NCBI RefSeq assembly: GCF_921293095.1 | Contig: NC_060251.1 | Span: 38,855,644-38,919,643, forward strand | DNA from: Ischnura elegans | Taxonomy: Eukaryota; Arthropoda; Insecta; Odonata; Coenagrionidae | Reading direction: 5' to 3' | DNA: 64,000 nucleotides | Shown here: positions 46,097 to 56,330 of the stretch, one piece after another | Layout of the letters: every line of letters begins with the position of its first letter | Numbering within the stretch: position 1 is the first letter of the stretch | Notes under the pieces: generated by a model | Told to the model about the DNA's origin: nothing | Seen by the model: the letters and a program-made list of their open reading frames with translations, nothing else | The model's database searches: none | Made by a program: the position numbers and the translations under genes

Positions 46097-46168
46097 ATGC
46101 TGGTGATTGATCTCCCCCTGCCAAACACCCTAGAGGTGGCTCGCAGGGTATTACGTAGATGTAGATGA
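46097..46168 (+). mobile_element. CR1-like 3' end (solo tail)
   Basis: ATGCTGGTGATTGATC, CCCTGCCAAACACCCTAGAG, GTGGCTCGCAGGGTAT and TGTAGATGTAGATG match the family B 3' terminus. It abuts the truncated 5' side of element A. Confidence 0.75.
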
Positions 46169-46211
46169 AAAAAGAAATATATTAAAAAATATATATATCG
46201 TATATCACTTA

Positions 46212-46260
46212 AATACTTATTACAGGTATATATATATCATATATACCTGTAATAAGTATT
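46212..46260. repeat. AT-rich hairpin in the duplication spacer
   Basis: AATACTTATTACAGGTATAT pairs with ATATACCTGTAATAAGTATT around a short TA-rich loop. Confidence 0.8.
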
Positions 46261-46559
46261 AATAAGTTAGGATTATACACCTGATGTAAAAGAAAGAGGG
46301 TAACTCTCACAAAATTATTTAAATAATATTAAGACACTATTCCGATAGAACAATTAAATCTAAAGCAGCCAAATATATATTCCATTTAACGACCGTAACA
46401 CCTGATTAGTAAAAGGCGCAGCGACACACAATAAAGATAACGTGCAACTAACTATGCAATAAATAATACAAAAGGGAAAAGAAAAATTTCATATATACGT
46501 AAGTTGGGTAACGCGGGAAAAATATTGTTTTAAAAATGGAGGGAAAGACAAGGACCTGT

Positions 46560-47258
46560 GAGAAACTTTGCTTTACTCATTCTATTCCAACTCCTTGACT
46601 CAGCTAGTAGATACACCAACCAGGGGTAAAACATACTAGACCTCTTAGCAACGAATATTTCAGAGTGCGTTATCAGTACTGAGGCTGTGGCTGGTAGATA
46701 TAAGTGACCACAAGGCAGTGCATGGAAAGTTTCGTATCGTCTCCGACAGAAAACCTGTGTCGAAAAGAAGGGTCTATTTATACCATAAGGCGAATTTTGA
46801 AGGGTTAAAGCAGCACTTGTCGAACTCATTCACTGTTTTCAAAGACGCCACTCTCAATCTTGGGGTAAACGTAGCATGGAAAATGCCATTAGTATTATGC
46901 AGGATGCCGTGGATAAAACGATTCCCAGTAAGTTAAAACGTTTGAATACTGAACGGAGGTGGTACAATGCTAAAGTCCGTAAAGCTCTAGAGAGCTTTTC
47001 ACAGAGAGCAATTCACGCTAAAATAAAAAAGACACATACGGGACTTACCTGTGAGAAAATACAAGAAATGCGTGAAGATTATAAAAAATTGAAAAAAGAG
47101 ACGAAGAAAACACTTAGGGAGGCGTTGAGTGAATTCAAAACAAAAACATTGGGCGAATATTTAGATGACAACTCTAAGGCTTTCTGGTCATATGTGAGGG
47201 AGGTACTGGAAATTGCGCTACAGTCTCTTCACTCATTAGTGAATGTGGCGATAGAGTG
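46560..47258 (+). pseudogene. CR1-like element B: endonuclease end and EN-RT linker, frameshifted
   Basis: Pieces in different frames read LDLLATNISE and a SDHKAVHGKF motif (end of the APE-type endonuclease; 46635-46740), SKRRVYLYHKANFEGLK, then from 46876 a 127-codon frame rich in Lys and Glu. The latter (RRWYNAKVRKALESF, LGEYLDDNSKAFWSYV) is the usual linker before the RT domain. It ends at a frameshift near 47240, where the RT frame begins. Most of the endonuclease and all of ORF1 are missing, so the element is 5' truncated. Confidence 0.7.
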
Positions 47259-48617
47259 ACGAACAATCGAGATGAAGCTAATCTCTTAAATAACTTTTTC
47301 CATAGTGCCTTCTCTAATTTCACGACCAATATATCAACACCTCTACCTCGACTCTATCAAGAGCAGATGTCGTCTATCTGTATTTCAAGCAGTGGTTTAG
47401 AAAAACAACTCAGCTCTATTAATCCAAAGAAATCGACAGGCACTGATCTCATTCCAGCCCGAGTGTATAAGGAATCAGCGTATAAGGAATCATCAGTGTA
47501 CTTGAAGATACTGTTCGAAAAATCTCTAGCAGAACACACAGTCCCTAAAGATTGGAAAACAGCGAACGTCACGCCTATATTTAAAGGTGGGGATAGGGAA
47601 AAGCCTAGTAACTACCGTCCAATTTCACTTACTTCCATTTCTTGCAAGATATTGGAACATATTATTTTCAGTTCGATAATGTCTCATCTTGATAGCCAAA
47701 ATCTGTTAGCAAAAGAGCAGCACGGGTTTAGAAAAGGGAGGTCTTGTGAAACTCAACTTGCTCTCTTCGTTCACGATATCTTATCCGCGGGTGACAGATA
47801 TGTTCAAGTCGACGCCATATTTTTAGACTTCAGAAAGGCATTCGATAAGGTTCCGCATTTAAAGCTGATTCAAAAGTTGGAAGGTTACGGCATAGATACA
47901 CACGTTATTGGTTGGATCAAAGATTTCCTAATTGATCGCGAACAGAGAGTTGTTTTGGATGGAGTTAGCTCGGATACAATTCAAGTTACCTCAGGAGTAC
48001 CCCAAGGAAGTGTTATCGGCCCTCTTTTGTTCCTTCTTTACATTAATGATATAACCACCGTGGTCACGAGCAAAATCCGCCTCTTCGCAGATGATGTAGT
48101 TGTATACAGTGAAGTTTACGACCTTAGCGATAGATTAGCATTACAAAAGGACCTCGTTGCCGTAAATGACTGGTGCAGTACTTGGGAGTTAGAATTAAAT
48201 CTCGAAAAGAGTATGGTGATGAATTTTTGGGAAAAGGATATATCTTCAAGAAGGAGCTACACCGCTAACGGGATTCCACTACCAAATACCGAATTCGTTA
48301 AATACTTGGGGGTCACCATTACCCGGGATCTTTCGTGGGGTAAGCACATACGTGAAGTATGCGGTAAAGCTAACCGTAAACTTGGATTTGTAAAAAGAAT
48401 TCTCGGTGAATGCCCAAGAAAGGTGAAAGAAGTAAGCTACCTGACTCTGGTGAGGCCTCACTTGGAATATGCTGCTAGCGTGTGGGACCCTTACGAGGTA
48501 GGACTAATAGGTGAAATCAATCGAGTACAGCGCAGGGCGGCCAGATTTGTGATGAATTGTTACGGCAAAAAGTGCAGCGTTTCAAGTATGTTACACGAGT
48601 TAGGATGGGAATCTTAA
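47256..48617 (+). CDS. CR1/Jockey-like reverse transcriptase ORF, element B, 453 codons
   Basis: The RT domain is complete and open. It shows NPKKSTGTDLIPARV (56-70), WKTANVTPIFKGGD (100-113), NYRPISLTSISCKILE (119-134), HGFRKGRSC (156-164), motif A FLDFRKAFDKVPH (189-201), motif B SGVPQGSVIGPLLF (246-259) and motif C FADDVVVY (277-284). VKYLGVTITRDLSWGKHI and RRAARFVMNCYG follow in the thumb/C-terminal region. A 15-nt tandem duplication gives YKESAYKES at 71-79. The stop after GWES is premature, because the family's C-terminus (LPSYYSRRDHEKK, then FFPRTIK-like) is still readable in shifted frames to about 48830. Loss of the endonuclease and the early stop make autonomous movement unlikely. 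Confidence 0.9.
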   Translation: MTNNRDEANLLNNFFHSAFSNFTTNISTPLPRLYQEQMSSICISSSGLEKQLSSINPKKSTGTDLIPARVYKESAYKESSVYLKILFEKSLAEHTVPKDWKTANVTPIFKGGDREKPSNYRPISLTSISCKILEHIIFSSIMSHLDSQNLLAKEQHGFRKGRSCETQLALFVHDILSAGDRYVQVDAIFLDFRKAFDKVPHLKLIQKLEGYGIDTHVIGWIKDFLIDREQRVVLDGVSSDTIQVTSGVPQGSVIGPLLFLLYINDITTVVTSKIRLFADDVVVYSEVYDLSDRLALQKDLVAVNDWCSTWELELNLEKSMVMNFWEKDISSRRSYTANGIPLPNTEFVKYLGVTITRDLSWGKHIREVCGKANRKLGFVKRILGECPRKVKEVSYLTLVRPHLEYAASVWDPYEVGLIGEINRVQRRAARFVMNCYGKKCSVSSMLHELGWES

Positions 48618-49087
48618 CAGGTGCGAAGATCGAAGCATAGGCTTAACTTACTTAGGAAACTCGAAGAAGATATTTTCTCAGATGACGTGAATCATATCCT
48701 TCGTTTACCATCGTACTATAGTAGACGCGATCATGAGAAAAAATAAAAGAAATAGACTGCAAAACAGAGAGATTTAAAATGTCATTCTTCCCTCGTACTA
48801 TTAAGGATAGCAACGTTGTCTCAATTGAAAGGATTATTGGCAACGCTCGCTAGGATCACTCATTGCATGCTTCTTCGTAGTTTTAACCTTGCATGTATTT
48901 GCTCTAGGAATTACTTACCATTAGCATTTTTTTATGAATAAGCATGTATATTTTTCTAGTGTGCGTAATATTTCTATGACCGTGTGGTGTGCATGTGGCG
49001 GTCCTCTTGCATGCTGCATGTTGGTGATTAGTCACCCCCTGCCAAACACCCTAGAGGTGGCTCGCAGGGTATCTTGTAGATGTAGAA
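48618..49087 (+). mobile_element. CR1-like element B, 3' region and TGTAGA tail
   Basis: Decayed C-terminal codons are followed by a 3' UTR ending in GAGGTGGCTCGCAGGGTATC and TTGTAGATGTAGA. At least seven further copies of this terminus lie between 40 and 53.5 kb. Confidence 0.8.
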
Positions 49088-49099
49088 TTACATTGATCC

Positions 49100-50580
49100 T
49101 ATGTAATGACCTCACTTAAATTACGATTGGTGGTTCCCAATGTCATGAATCTATGTTGTAGACAATACATTGAGACCTAATAACTTTCACCACTCAGAAT
49201 GTGACCATGCCATCGACACTTGTTAAGTGTTGAACGATCATCGATGACAAACTGCTCCTTCCGAGAAGGATCAGATTAGTCGTTCTCACGCTCAGGCAAG
49301 GTCACTTCGACTCATCCTCGTGGTGTAAGCGACTCTCAAGTTGTGACAAGAGGGCCTAGATGCACACTACAGAAATGATCCTGTGAAGTATGATCTTAGA
49401 TATAGTAGGGTAGTTTAGTGTGGCCTTTGAACAGAATCCCAAACCTCAAAGCGCGAGCTAATTATAAGATATTCCTTTCGCGACTCGCATTTCAGAGCTA
49501 TCCAAGTGTTTTGTCAAGAAATCTATGGACTGTTAAATCGGCCATATTCTGTCAAAATTCTTTGAAAGATAAACTCCCCTTAAGATCCTAAAAAACGGGG
49601 TTTTTCCTCTGGAGGGTCACCGCGGATGGCGCCAAATTCAAGAGCCCACAAACCGTCAAAATAAAAAAAATAGCATGCCTTAAAACGTTGAACTTATGTT
49701 ACACGGTTCCCTGAAATCCAAAAGTAATATCATCGGTGTTTGTGCGCCTATAACAATATATATTTCTCTTCATCATTTTCTCCAATTCTAAAATCTAAAT
49801 TCAACATCGCAAGCTTGTGGAGAAATCGCAAACCGACATTCCCACGATGCTCCGATAATTATACATTAGGTCTGTAGATGCAATAGGATAATAATTTGGG
49901 TGATTTCATCGGTTGAAGTGTGTTAACGGACGTAAATATGATCTTGAAACTTACAATCGAGTGGGATGGAATGGAATTTTCAGTACATGTAAGCCCGCAC
50001 AAAAGACTTGCTCCAAACGCTAGTTTTGGCGCTGTACGGTTGCATCACTTCGTTGAGCAAATGCCATCCGGAATGGCTTGGGAAATGAGGAAATCATGCC
50101 TAATAGCATTGAATATACGTTACACAGGAAGCTGAATTCGATGTAAGTCGGCCAAAATTAATATAATCAGTGTTTGGGTGTCTAAAATCTAACTTCAGCA
50201 TTATTACTTCGTGCACAGATCAGTGGCCATTTTTAAACAAGATGAGGTTTCGACAATACGCATAGCGAGGCGTTATACACGCGTTCAATGAAAATTCATT
50301 ATCTAAGTCTTTAGAAGAGCTGGGAGAAAATTAACCAGTAAATAAAACAATAAGTTTAGTCGAAGTAAAATAAATTAAAGTTCAAGTAAAAATTTAATGT
50401 CATTGTTATAAATGCAGAAAAAGTAGGACTCTACACCATATCAATACATGTATCGGTATCAATGTTGTCACTTTTCTCATTCGCATCAGCTCACTTCTCT
50501 ATTGCTATCTCTAACACCTAACGGTATTTTTGTTCCTCCATCTCCTACTAGATTGCAAAATTGACTAAACCTTTTAAATA
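49100..50580. other. Unassigned part of the right arm
   Basis: Mirror of 41006-42487. No recognised protein; the 71-codon frame at 49920-50135 is the mirror of 41450-41665. Confidence 0.45.
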
Positions 50581-50584
50581 AATT

Positions 50585-51350
50585 CAAGATCAGTATCTTT
50601 TGTAACGAAGTTAGCCATATCTTACGGACGCCAACATACTACGGAAGATCAGATCATATCATTAAAAATGATAGATAGACTGTAGAACAGACAGATTCAG
50701 AATGTCTTCTTTTCCACGATCAACAAGAGACTCTAACGGCAGCGTTAGAACTCATAAATATATTAGATGACCTGTAGTGTAGCCTACTAACTTATGAATT
50801 CCTTATTGCATGCTTCTAAATTTTTCTTGGCATTTCTAACAGCATATGGTAGTATTATTTTTTACTATGCGTGACGGTTTTTGGACTGTGTGCTGTGCAT
50901 GTGGGAGTCCAATTGCATGCTGGTGATTGATCACCCCCTGCCAAACACACTACATCTACATCTACAAAATACCCTGCGAGCCACCTCTAGGGTGCTTGGC
51001 AGGGGATGATCAAACACCAGCATGCATTTGGACTCCCACATGCACACCACACCGTCAAAAAAACGTCCCGTATAATAAAAAACTATACTACTATATGCTG
51101 TTAGAAATAATAATTGAATTAAGAAACATGCATTAAGTTTTACATAGGTTAGTAGGCCACACTACAAGTTATGCAATCTATTTACGAGTTCTATTGCTGC
51201 CGTTATAATCTCTTATTGATCGTGGAAAAAATGACATTCGGAATCTGTGTGTTCTACAATCTATCCCTCTTATTTTATTTATATGATCTGATCTTCCGTA
51301 GAATGTTGGCGTCCGTAAGATATGGTTAACTTCGTCAGAAAAGACACTGC
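50585..51350. repeat. Nested palindrome: two CR1-like 3' ends tail to tail (right arm)
   Basis: The plus-strand copy ends near 50948 (CCCTGCCAAACACAC). It meets the minus-strand copy that begins TACATCTACATCTACAAAAT and runs to about 51350. The two copies are diverged (by eye about 85 percent), older than the 13-kb duplication that contains them. Confidence 0.75.
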
Positions 51351-51358
51351 TCTTGAAG

Positions 51359-51398
51359 TTGCACTAGAGGTGGCTCGCAGGGTATTATCTAGATGTAC
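51359..51398 (+). mobile_element. Short CR1-like 3' terminus
   Basis: CACTAGAGGTGGCTCGCAGG then GTATTATCTAGATGTA; mirrored at 40190-40230. Confidence 0.6.
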
Positions 51399-52344
51399 TT
51401 CTCCCGCAGAAATCCGTTGGTCGTAGGTAATTAGTGATGCAGGAAAGATAACCTTTACTTCAACTTTCCTTGAAAATATTCTGGGCTGATGATACCTCTT
51501 CTACCGACTGTCTTCGTGCCTTGACTCCAGGGCTTCTTCGGATAGTTGTCCAATCGGGAGCGATTGAGTGATATGAAAACTTCACATAATAATTTTGTTG
51601 AATTCCAAAATCTGGGCAAAATGGAAAGAAAATAACTTAATGGCCGTATAATACCTCCCATTACTCGTCCAACTCCCAAAAAGTTAATCCAAGAGCTGTT
51701 GGCGTATGGTAAGAGAGTTCTTCGCAGGGACTATACTCCAGCCTCTCAACCGGATTAGCCAAAACTTTTGCTACTTATAACTTACGATTTTTATTCGATT
51801 AAACATTAGAAAGCGAATTCGGCCAATTTTTACGTCATCTACCGTCTGTCAGTGATAATTATGATCGTATTTAATGGGTTCTTATGGACTAGTTTTGTAT
51901 AGCTATGGAACACTTCATTATCCCTATTTACAGGCAGCAATAGAGGGGATGTATTTTCGACATAGTTGCGTGCTACGTAAATGTAAAACTTTACGGAGCA
52001 TGGATAATATAATGAAGACATGCAAAATATGTTACAGCATTTGAAGGAGCATAAAATATAAAAAAAGGAATTCATTTTGAATTTGCAAGTGAGATGAATT
52101 CAGGGTATGTTGTAACATTGATGGTTAAGTATATACTTAAGTTATTTTGATTTGCAGTTGCTACTGTTATGCACTTCTTTCAAGTCACTGAGGGAAGCAT
52201 TTGAAAATTTTACTCCAGATTAGCTCGGGCTCTTTGAAAACATAGATAGATTTTGTGAGGTTATTCTTACGTTGCCACACCCTCTAGTGCTATGTTGATG
52301 GACATCAGAGTTTGTGTCCAGGTTGAACAAAGCTTTATTTTGCA
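51399..52344. other. Outer right arm, no recognised genes
   Basis: Mirrors 39240-40190. Frames at 51455-51679 and 51839-52075 (minus) also occur in the left arm; the second pair differs at about eight residues, which marks the more diverged outer stratum. Confidence 0.5.
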
Positions 52345-52352
52345 ATACAAAC

Positions 52353-52612
52353 CAGTGGCGTAACTATGGGGGGGGGGGGATGAGGGGGATAGAACAAAAT
52401 ATTCAAAACCATTGTCTAGTTTTGACTTATAATAACTGCATCTGCTTAAATTTAATTTTTTTAGTGTTAAATAGATGTAAAGTGCATTTTTTGGCATGTA
52501 ATTTTTTTTTTTTAATTTTCCCGAACTCCCCCAGGGAGTAGGGTGGAGTCGCCACCCCAGGCCATCTCATCCCCCCCCCCCCCCCCAAAGCATATTCCTA
52601 GTTACGTCACTG
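52353..52612. mobile_element. hAT-type MITE, 260 bp, complete
   Basis: Termini CAGTGGCGTAACTATG and TAGTTACGTCACTG, TSD atacaaac (52345-52352) and gtacaaac (52613-52620) with one mismatch. Long G and C runs sit inside both ends. The duplication boundary (52489) falls inside this element, and the left arm therefore carries only its left half. Confidence 0.85.
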
Positions 52613-53075
52613 GTACAAACATTATGGCATGGAAATATATGAGTAGAAAATATATTATAAATAGTTCGTCATTGCGTCTATTTCAAAGTGACTCCACTTA
52701 TTTATATCTGAACCATATGATTTTGATATTGTGTGACTCGGTGAATGTAATGGCTTAGTAAGACTACTATGGTGCTTCAGATGTCACGGCCTCTGAATGC
52801 CATTTTGGCGGATGGTGTCCGTGACTCACGATCACGGTTCGCTTGGTTAGGTGTCCCTAACTAGATGCGAGGAATGGGCTGGATTGTCGTCATGAGATGG
52901 GGTAGGGGTTTAGCGAGGACGTGGGTAGTATGTTGGGTGTACGCGTTAGAATGATCTGGTGATTATCGACGTAATGCTTACTCTTTCTTCTTCCCACTTT
53001 ATGCCACGCGCATATGTCCCATTCTCTTGGGACAACTGGCGCACGATTTTAAAGTAAAGAAGTTACAGCTGCCTA

Positions 53076-53313
53076 ATGCCGTTTTACACTTAGCATTTGC
53101 GCAGGTTAGAAATGCAAGAAAAACTCATTGTGGCCGAACAATAATGTGAGTCGTGCAACTGCTTGAATGCACGAACAAAAGTTGAACAGCGGCTATTTCA
53201 CCATCTCACGTGCATGCATTCTCGCATGCGTTCCAGCAATTCACACCACCTTACAAAACGCAATTATGACTGCGCCTTTGTAAACAAGTCAGATTATGCA
53301 TCTAAAACGGCCT
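53076..53313. mobile_element. PIF/Harbinger-type MITE, decayed copy
   Basis: Ends ATGCCGTTTTACAC and TAAAACGGCCT, with internal GCGCAGGTTAGA and TCTCGCATGCGTT segments matching 28325-28558. The flanking triplets (cta and tga) no longer match. Confidence 0.7.
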
Positions 53314-53429
53314 TGATGATATTTTCTTTTGAATTTATATTGATAAAGTTATTCATTTTGGTCAATTAGAAGAATTATTTTGTGGACGCTAAAAAAATAA
53401 TTGGATTATTTACAGATATTTTATTTCTT

Positions 53430-53526
53430 TAGTGGCGGTCCTCTTGCACGCTGCATGTTGGTGATTGGTCACCCCCTGCCAAACACCCTAGAGGTGGCTC
53501 GCAGGGTATCATGTAGATGTAGATGC
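53430..53526 (+). mobile_element. CR1-like 3' end outside the arms
   Basis: GGCGGTCCTCTTGCACGCTG, CCCTGCCAAACACCCTAGAG and TGTAGATGTAGATG. It is very similar to the end of element B and may come from a sibling insertion. Confidence 0.75.
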
Positions 53527-53777
53527 ACTAGATTGCACAAGCAGCAAGACCCAAGGAAGCAGCAGCAAGCGCAGGTAGCAAGAGCAGGTAGTCAGGTGGC
53601 CCGGGAGAGCGAGCAAGGTATGCGTCTGTTCCGGTCAGGAGCTGGAGGCGGAATGAAGGCGATGTAATCTAATAAACTGAAGCAAGCTCTGCTAAGGCAC
53701 GAGAAAACATAAGTAATAAATATAAATAAAATTGTAAAATTAAAAACTTATGCCAACACCAAGCAAAAGTCTACTGA

Positions 53778-53897
53778 GCCAAGAGCTGAAAACAACATCA
53801 AGTTAGCAAGCAGGTAACCGCAACAGGTACAAAAGGATCACGCGCCAAGAGCTGGCAAACAACAGCAAGCAAGTAGGTAACCGCAGCAGGTAGAAAA
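53778..53897. repeat. Two-unit tandem repeat
   Basis: The unit is CCAAGAGCTG, a CAACA-CAAG stretch, AGGTAACCGCARCAGGTA, repeated at a spacing of about 66 bp. It precedes the promoter-like repeat below. Confidence 0.55.
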
Positions 53898-53984
53898 TGG
53901 GTCCTGGGCGAGGGTTAAGGACATTTCCAAGAGAGGTTGCCAAGCACGGCCGCTCGGTCCGAGAGCCAGGAGATGAATGTATTT

Positions 53985-54260
53985 ACATTTTTTCACCTCC
54001 AATAAAGTTAATATCGCTTATTATTTATGTAAATGTTGCCATACGCGTACCGGCAGCAGCGTCGTGGGAGAGGGAGGAGAAAAGAGGCGCATGGCTGCCA
54101 CCGATGTGTAGCAGAGGTATATAAAGGAAAGCTTCTCCGCGAGCGGCGGGCATTATTTTTCAAGAGCTCTTGTCGCGTGTTTGGCCGTGAGGTGAGCTGC
54201 TCCCGGGAGGCGACCAAAAGCATTACTTTATATATTTTTGTGCCCATTTGCCACCACCAA
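53985..54260 (+). promoter_or_regulatory. Promoter-like repeat with TATA box (possible LTR remnant)
   Basis: GC-rich sequence shared with 37847-37975 leads to TATATAAAGG near 54118 and then to a GC-rich leader (CTTCTCCGCGAGCGGCGGGC). A second AT-rich TTTATATATTTT lies near 54222. A TATA box followed by GC-rich leader in a repeated sequence would fit an LTR U3/R region. No TG...CA ends, primer-binding site or TSD could be identified, so this is a guess. Confidence 0.35.
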
Positions 54261-54556
54261 TGTTAGGCCCCTACTGACCGGACGCCATTTCCTTTTGGCG
54301 GATGATTTCAGCACCCGCCATGCTGCTCGACCGATTGAGTGAGGCACGGCTCAACTTAATGACCAGGATTATACGAAAAATATCCAAAACATAATTCATT
54401 GAGGTGGATATTACATTAGCCGTTATTGCATCGTAAATAACGGGCACTTTTCATTAACATTCCCGGTGTTTTGATCAATTAACACAATATTATGTGCCCA
54501 TATGCTTAGGAAACATTTTTATTTTCCATTTTCAGGTCGGTATGCCTTTTTATCAG

Positions 54557-54829
54557 TCAGCCTCTTAAGAAGTCTATTTTTAGAGCCTCTGTATATTTTA
54601 CGTCATTTATTTTCTTTTTATAGTAGAGTACAACTTCTCTATGGATTGTCGATTTGACAAGAGAGAACAAATAGTTAGCTAATGCCATGCCTCGTTGCTT
54701 AACCGAGGCACGAAGGGGAATTCCAGCATACAGATATAACAGTAGCATGCTGTTCATACCCGTTAGTAATTTAGCACAAGATACAGCTGCTTTCCTAACT
54801 ACCCTTACTTTCTGGCACAAAAAGGCCAT
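54557..54829 (-). CDS. Unrecognised ORF, 90 codons
   Basis: The frame is basic with a hydrophobic middle (MNSMLLLYLYAGIPLRASVK, then LANYLFSLVKSTIHREVV). It does not resemble a family I know. No splice sites or element ends were linked to it. Chance or a fragment of a mobile element are both possible. Confidence 0.2.
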   Translation of the reverse strand: MAFLCQKVRVVRKAAVSCAKLLTGMNSMLLLYLYAGIPLRASVKQRGMALANYLFSLVKSTIHREVVLYYKKKINDVKYTEALKIDFLRG

Positions 54830-54840
54830 GAAAATCAGGT

Positions 54841-55385
54841 GAGGTGAAAAATTGCTAATTTTAATTCATATGCAGAGCGACAATAAGTCCGATGGGGTGA
54901 CATCGGACGACGATTCTTTTAAAATTCGTTTTTTTGTGATACATGAAAGCGATTTTATTGCAATTCGAACATTATTTTCCTCAATGTTCTTAATATCAGT
55001 CAATGTAATTCATCTAATGTGACTTACCAAATACATGGAAGCCAAAAATGAGTGAGTGTATTTTTTCCGATTTTGGAATCTCACCGACTATGCTGATGGT
55101 CGCGGAATCGAATCTCACCGATTTAATGTCGTAAATTCTATAATGGGTATTAACAACACTTTTAACATCTTTTACCTTAAAATTATACTATTTTAAGCTC
55201 TCCATGAACACCAAGTCGCCATCGCCAATCGCAATGACATCTATATCGAGATTTGCTAAAAATTGTTTAAATATTAACAGCTCAAAAAATCCTAAAATGA
55301 AGAGATATTGTAAACGTAATGCCAAAATCAGATTCGGAAGATCAAAATCAGTTAGGGACATCCAATTTTTGTTATTATTTTAGGT
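54841..55385. other. Unassigned AT-rich interval
   Basis: No supported feature. Confidence 0.4.
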
Positions 55386-55389
55386 AAAA

Positions 55390-56330
55390 TTACGAAGTTA
55401 TTAATTTTGGCCAGGTTTTTTCGATTTGGGACCACAGTGCGCCGTTGCGAACTGTTTTAGAAGAAATTGATACAAAAATATAAGGCAACCTATAGGCAGG
55501 CTTAAAAAAGGTGGAGTAGTGCTTACACACAAAAATCAGATTACAAGCCATTTGCCGTATCAATAAAAATCCATAGAAAATGCAGACTTTTCTATGATTG
55601 AGAATGCATTTCTTCAATGACTGCAAGAGAAGAGAGGTGAGTTTGTTACACCTCACACTACTTAGAAGTAAAGAACTCCAAGTGTCACCTGGATAAAGTG
55701 TACGAGTGCCCGGCTTCTTCTCTGCCAGTGCCTCTGTGGAAAACAGCACCCATCAGGAAAATGGTCCTAAAGTGAAGGCGCCATAAAAAAACAAGGCATT
55801 CGGCAAAGTAACAAAAACATTGCAAGACTCTGCATCAGAAGAAGATGTCGCATTCAGTTTAAGATCAGGAGGTGACAGCAAGAATCCAGTAGTGTCTAGA
55901 ATTCAGTAAAAAATGATTTACTTTATATTTATTCTGGGGTTCAATTTTCATGACCACATCTTCAAATTTGGATGCCAAGACACATTGTTTTTTAGCAACA
56001 TCTAAGTTTAGATCGTGATCTCTATGCAGTCGACTCTCACACGTTCTGCTCCTATAGCTAGGATGATTCTTGGATATTCTTTCTCGTTCCATATTTTACC
56101 AGAACTAAATTGCCTATTTCTAGATCATTTTTCGTTTCAGATTTCGGTGTTGATGATGATTTGGCTTCGAAAGAACACATAGGCACGTGTCCTATATGCT
56201 CCCCATCACTATTTTAGAGGCTGATTTCGCTGACGCCTCCCGATCTTAAACTGAATGCGTCTTCTTCTTCTGATGCAGAGTCTTCCAATGTTTTTGTTTC
56301 TTTGCCGAATGTCTTGGTTTATAAGCTTTT
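55390..56330 (-). pseudogene. Transposase-like remnant with internal inverted repeat
   Basis: Minus strand from 56330 reads KTFGKETKTLEDSASEEEDA, then, past a stop, SDGEHIGHVPMCSFEAKSSS and NLVLVKYGTRKNI. An acidic Ser/Glu tract followed by an x-VLVKY-x-x-K/R segment resembles the C-terminal tails of some insect jerky/Tigger-type transposases. A 75-codon frame (56092-55865) and a 119-codon frame (55749-55390) follow but are unrecognised. The first part is repeated in inverse orientation at about 55793-55880, versus 56230-56325. No catalytic residues are visible. Confidence 0.3.

Larger units (their letters stand above)
48219..52489. repeat. Right arm of large inverted duplication (4271 bp), probable source copy
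   Basis: Reverse complement of 39100-43366. The spacer between arms is 43367-48218 (4852 bp). The right-arm boundaries fall inside an uninterrupted RT ORF and inside a complete hAT MITE, so this arm is in its original context. Confidence 0.9.
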
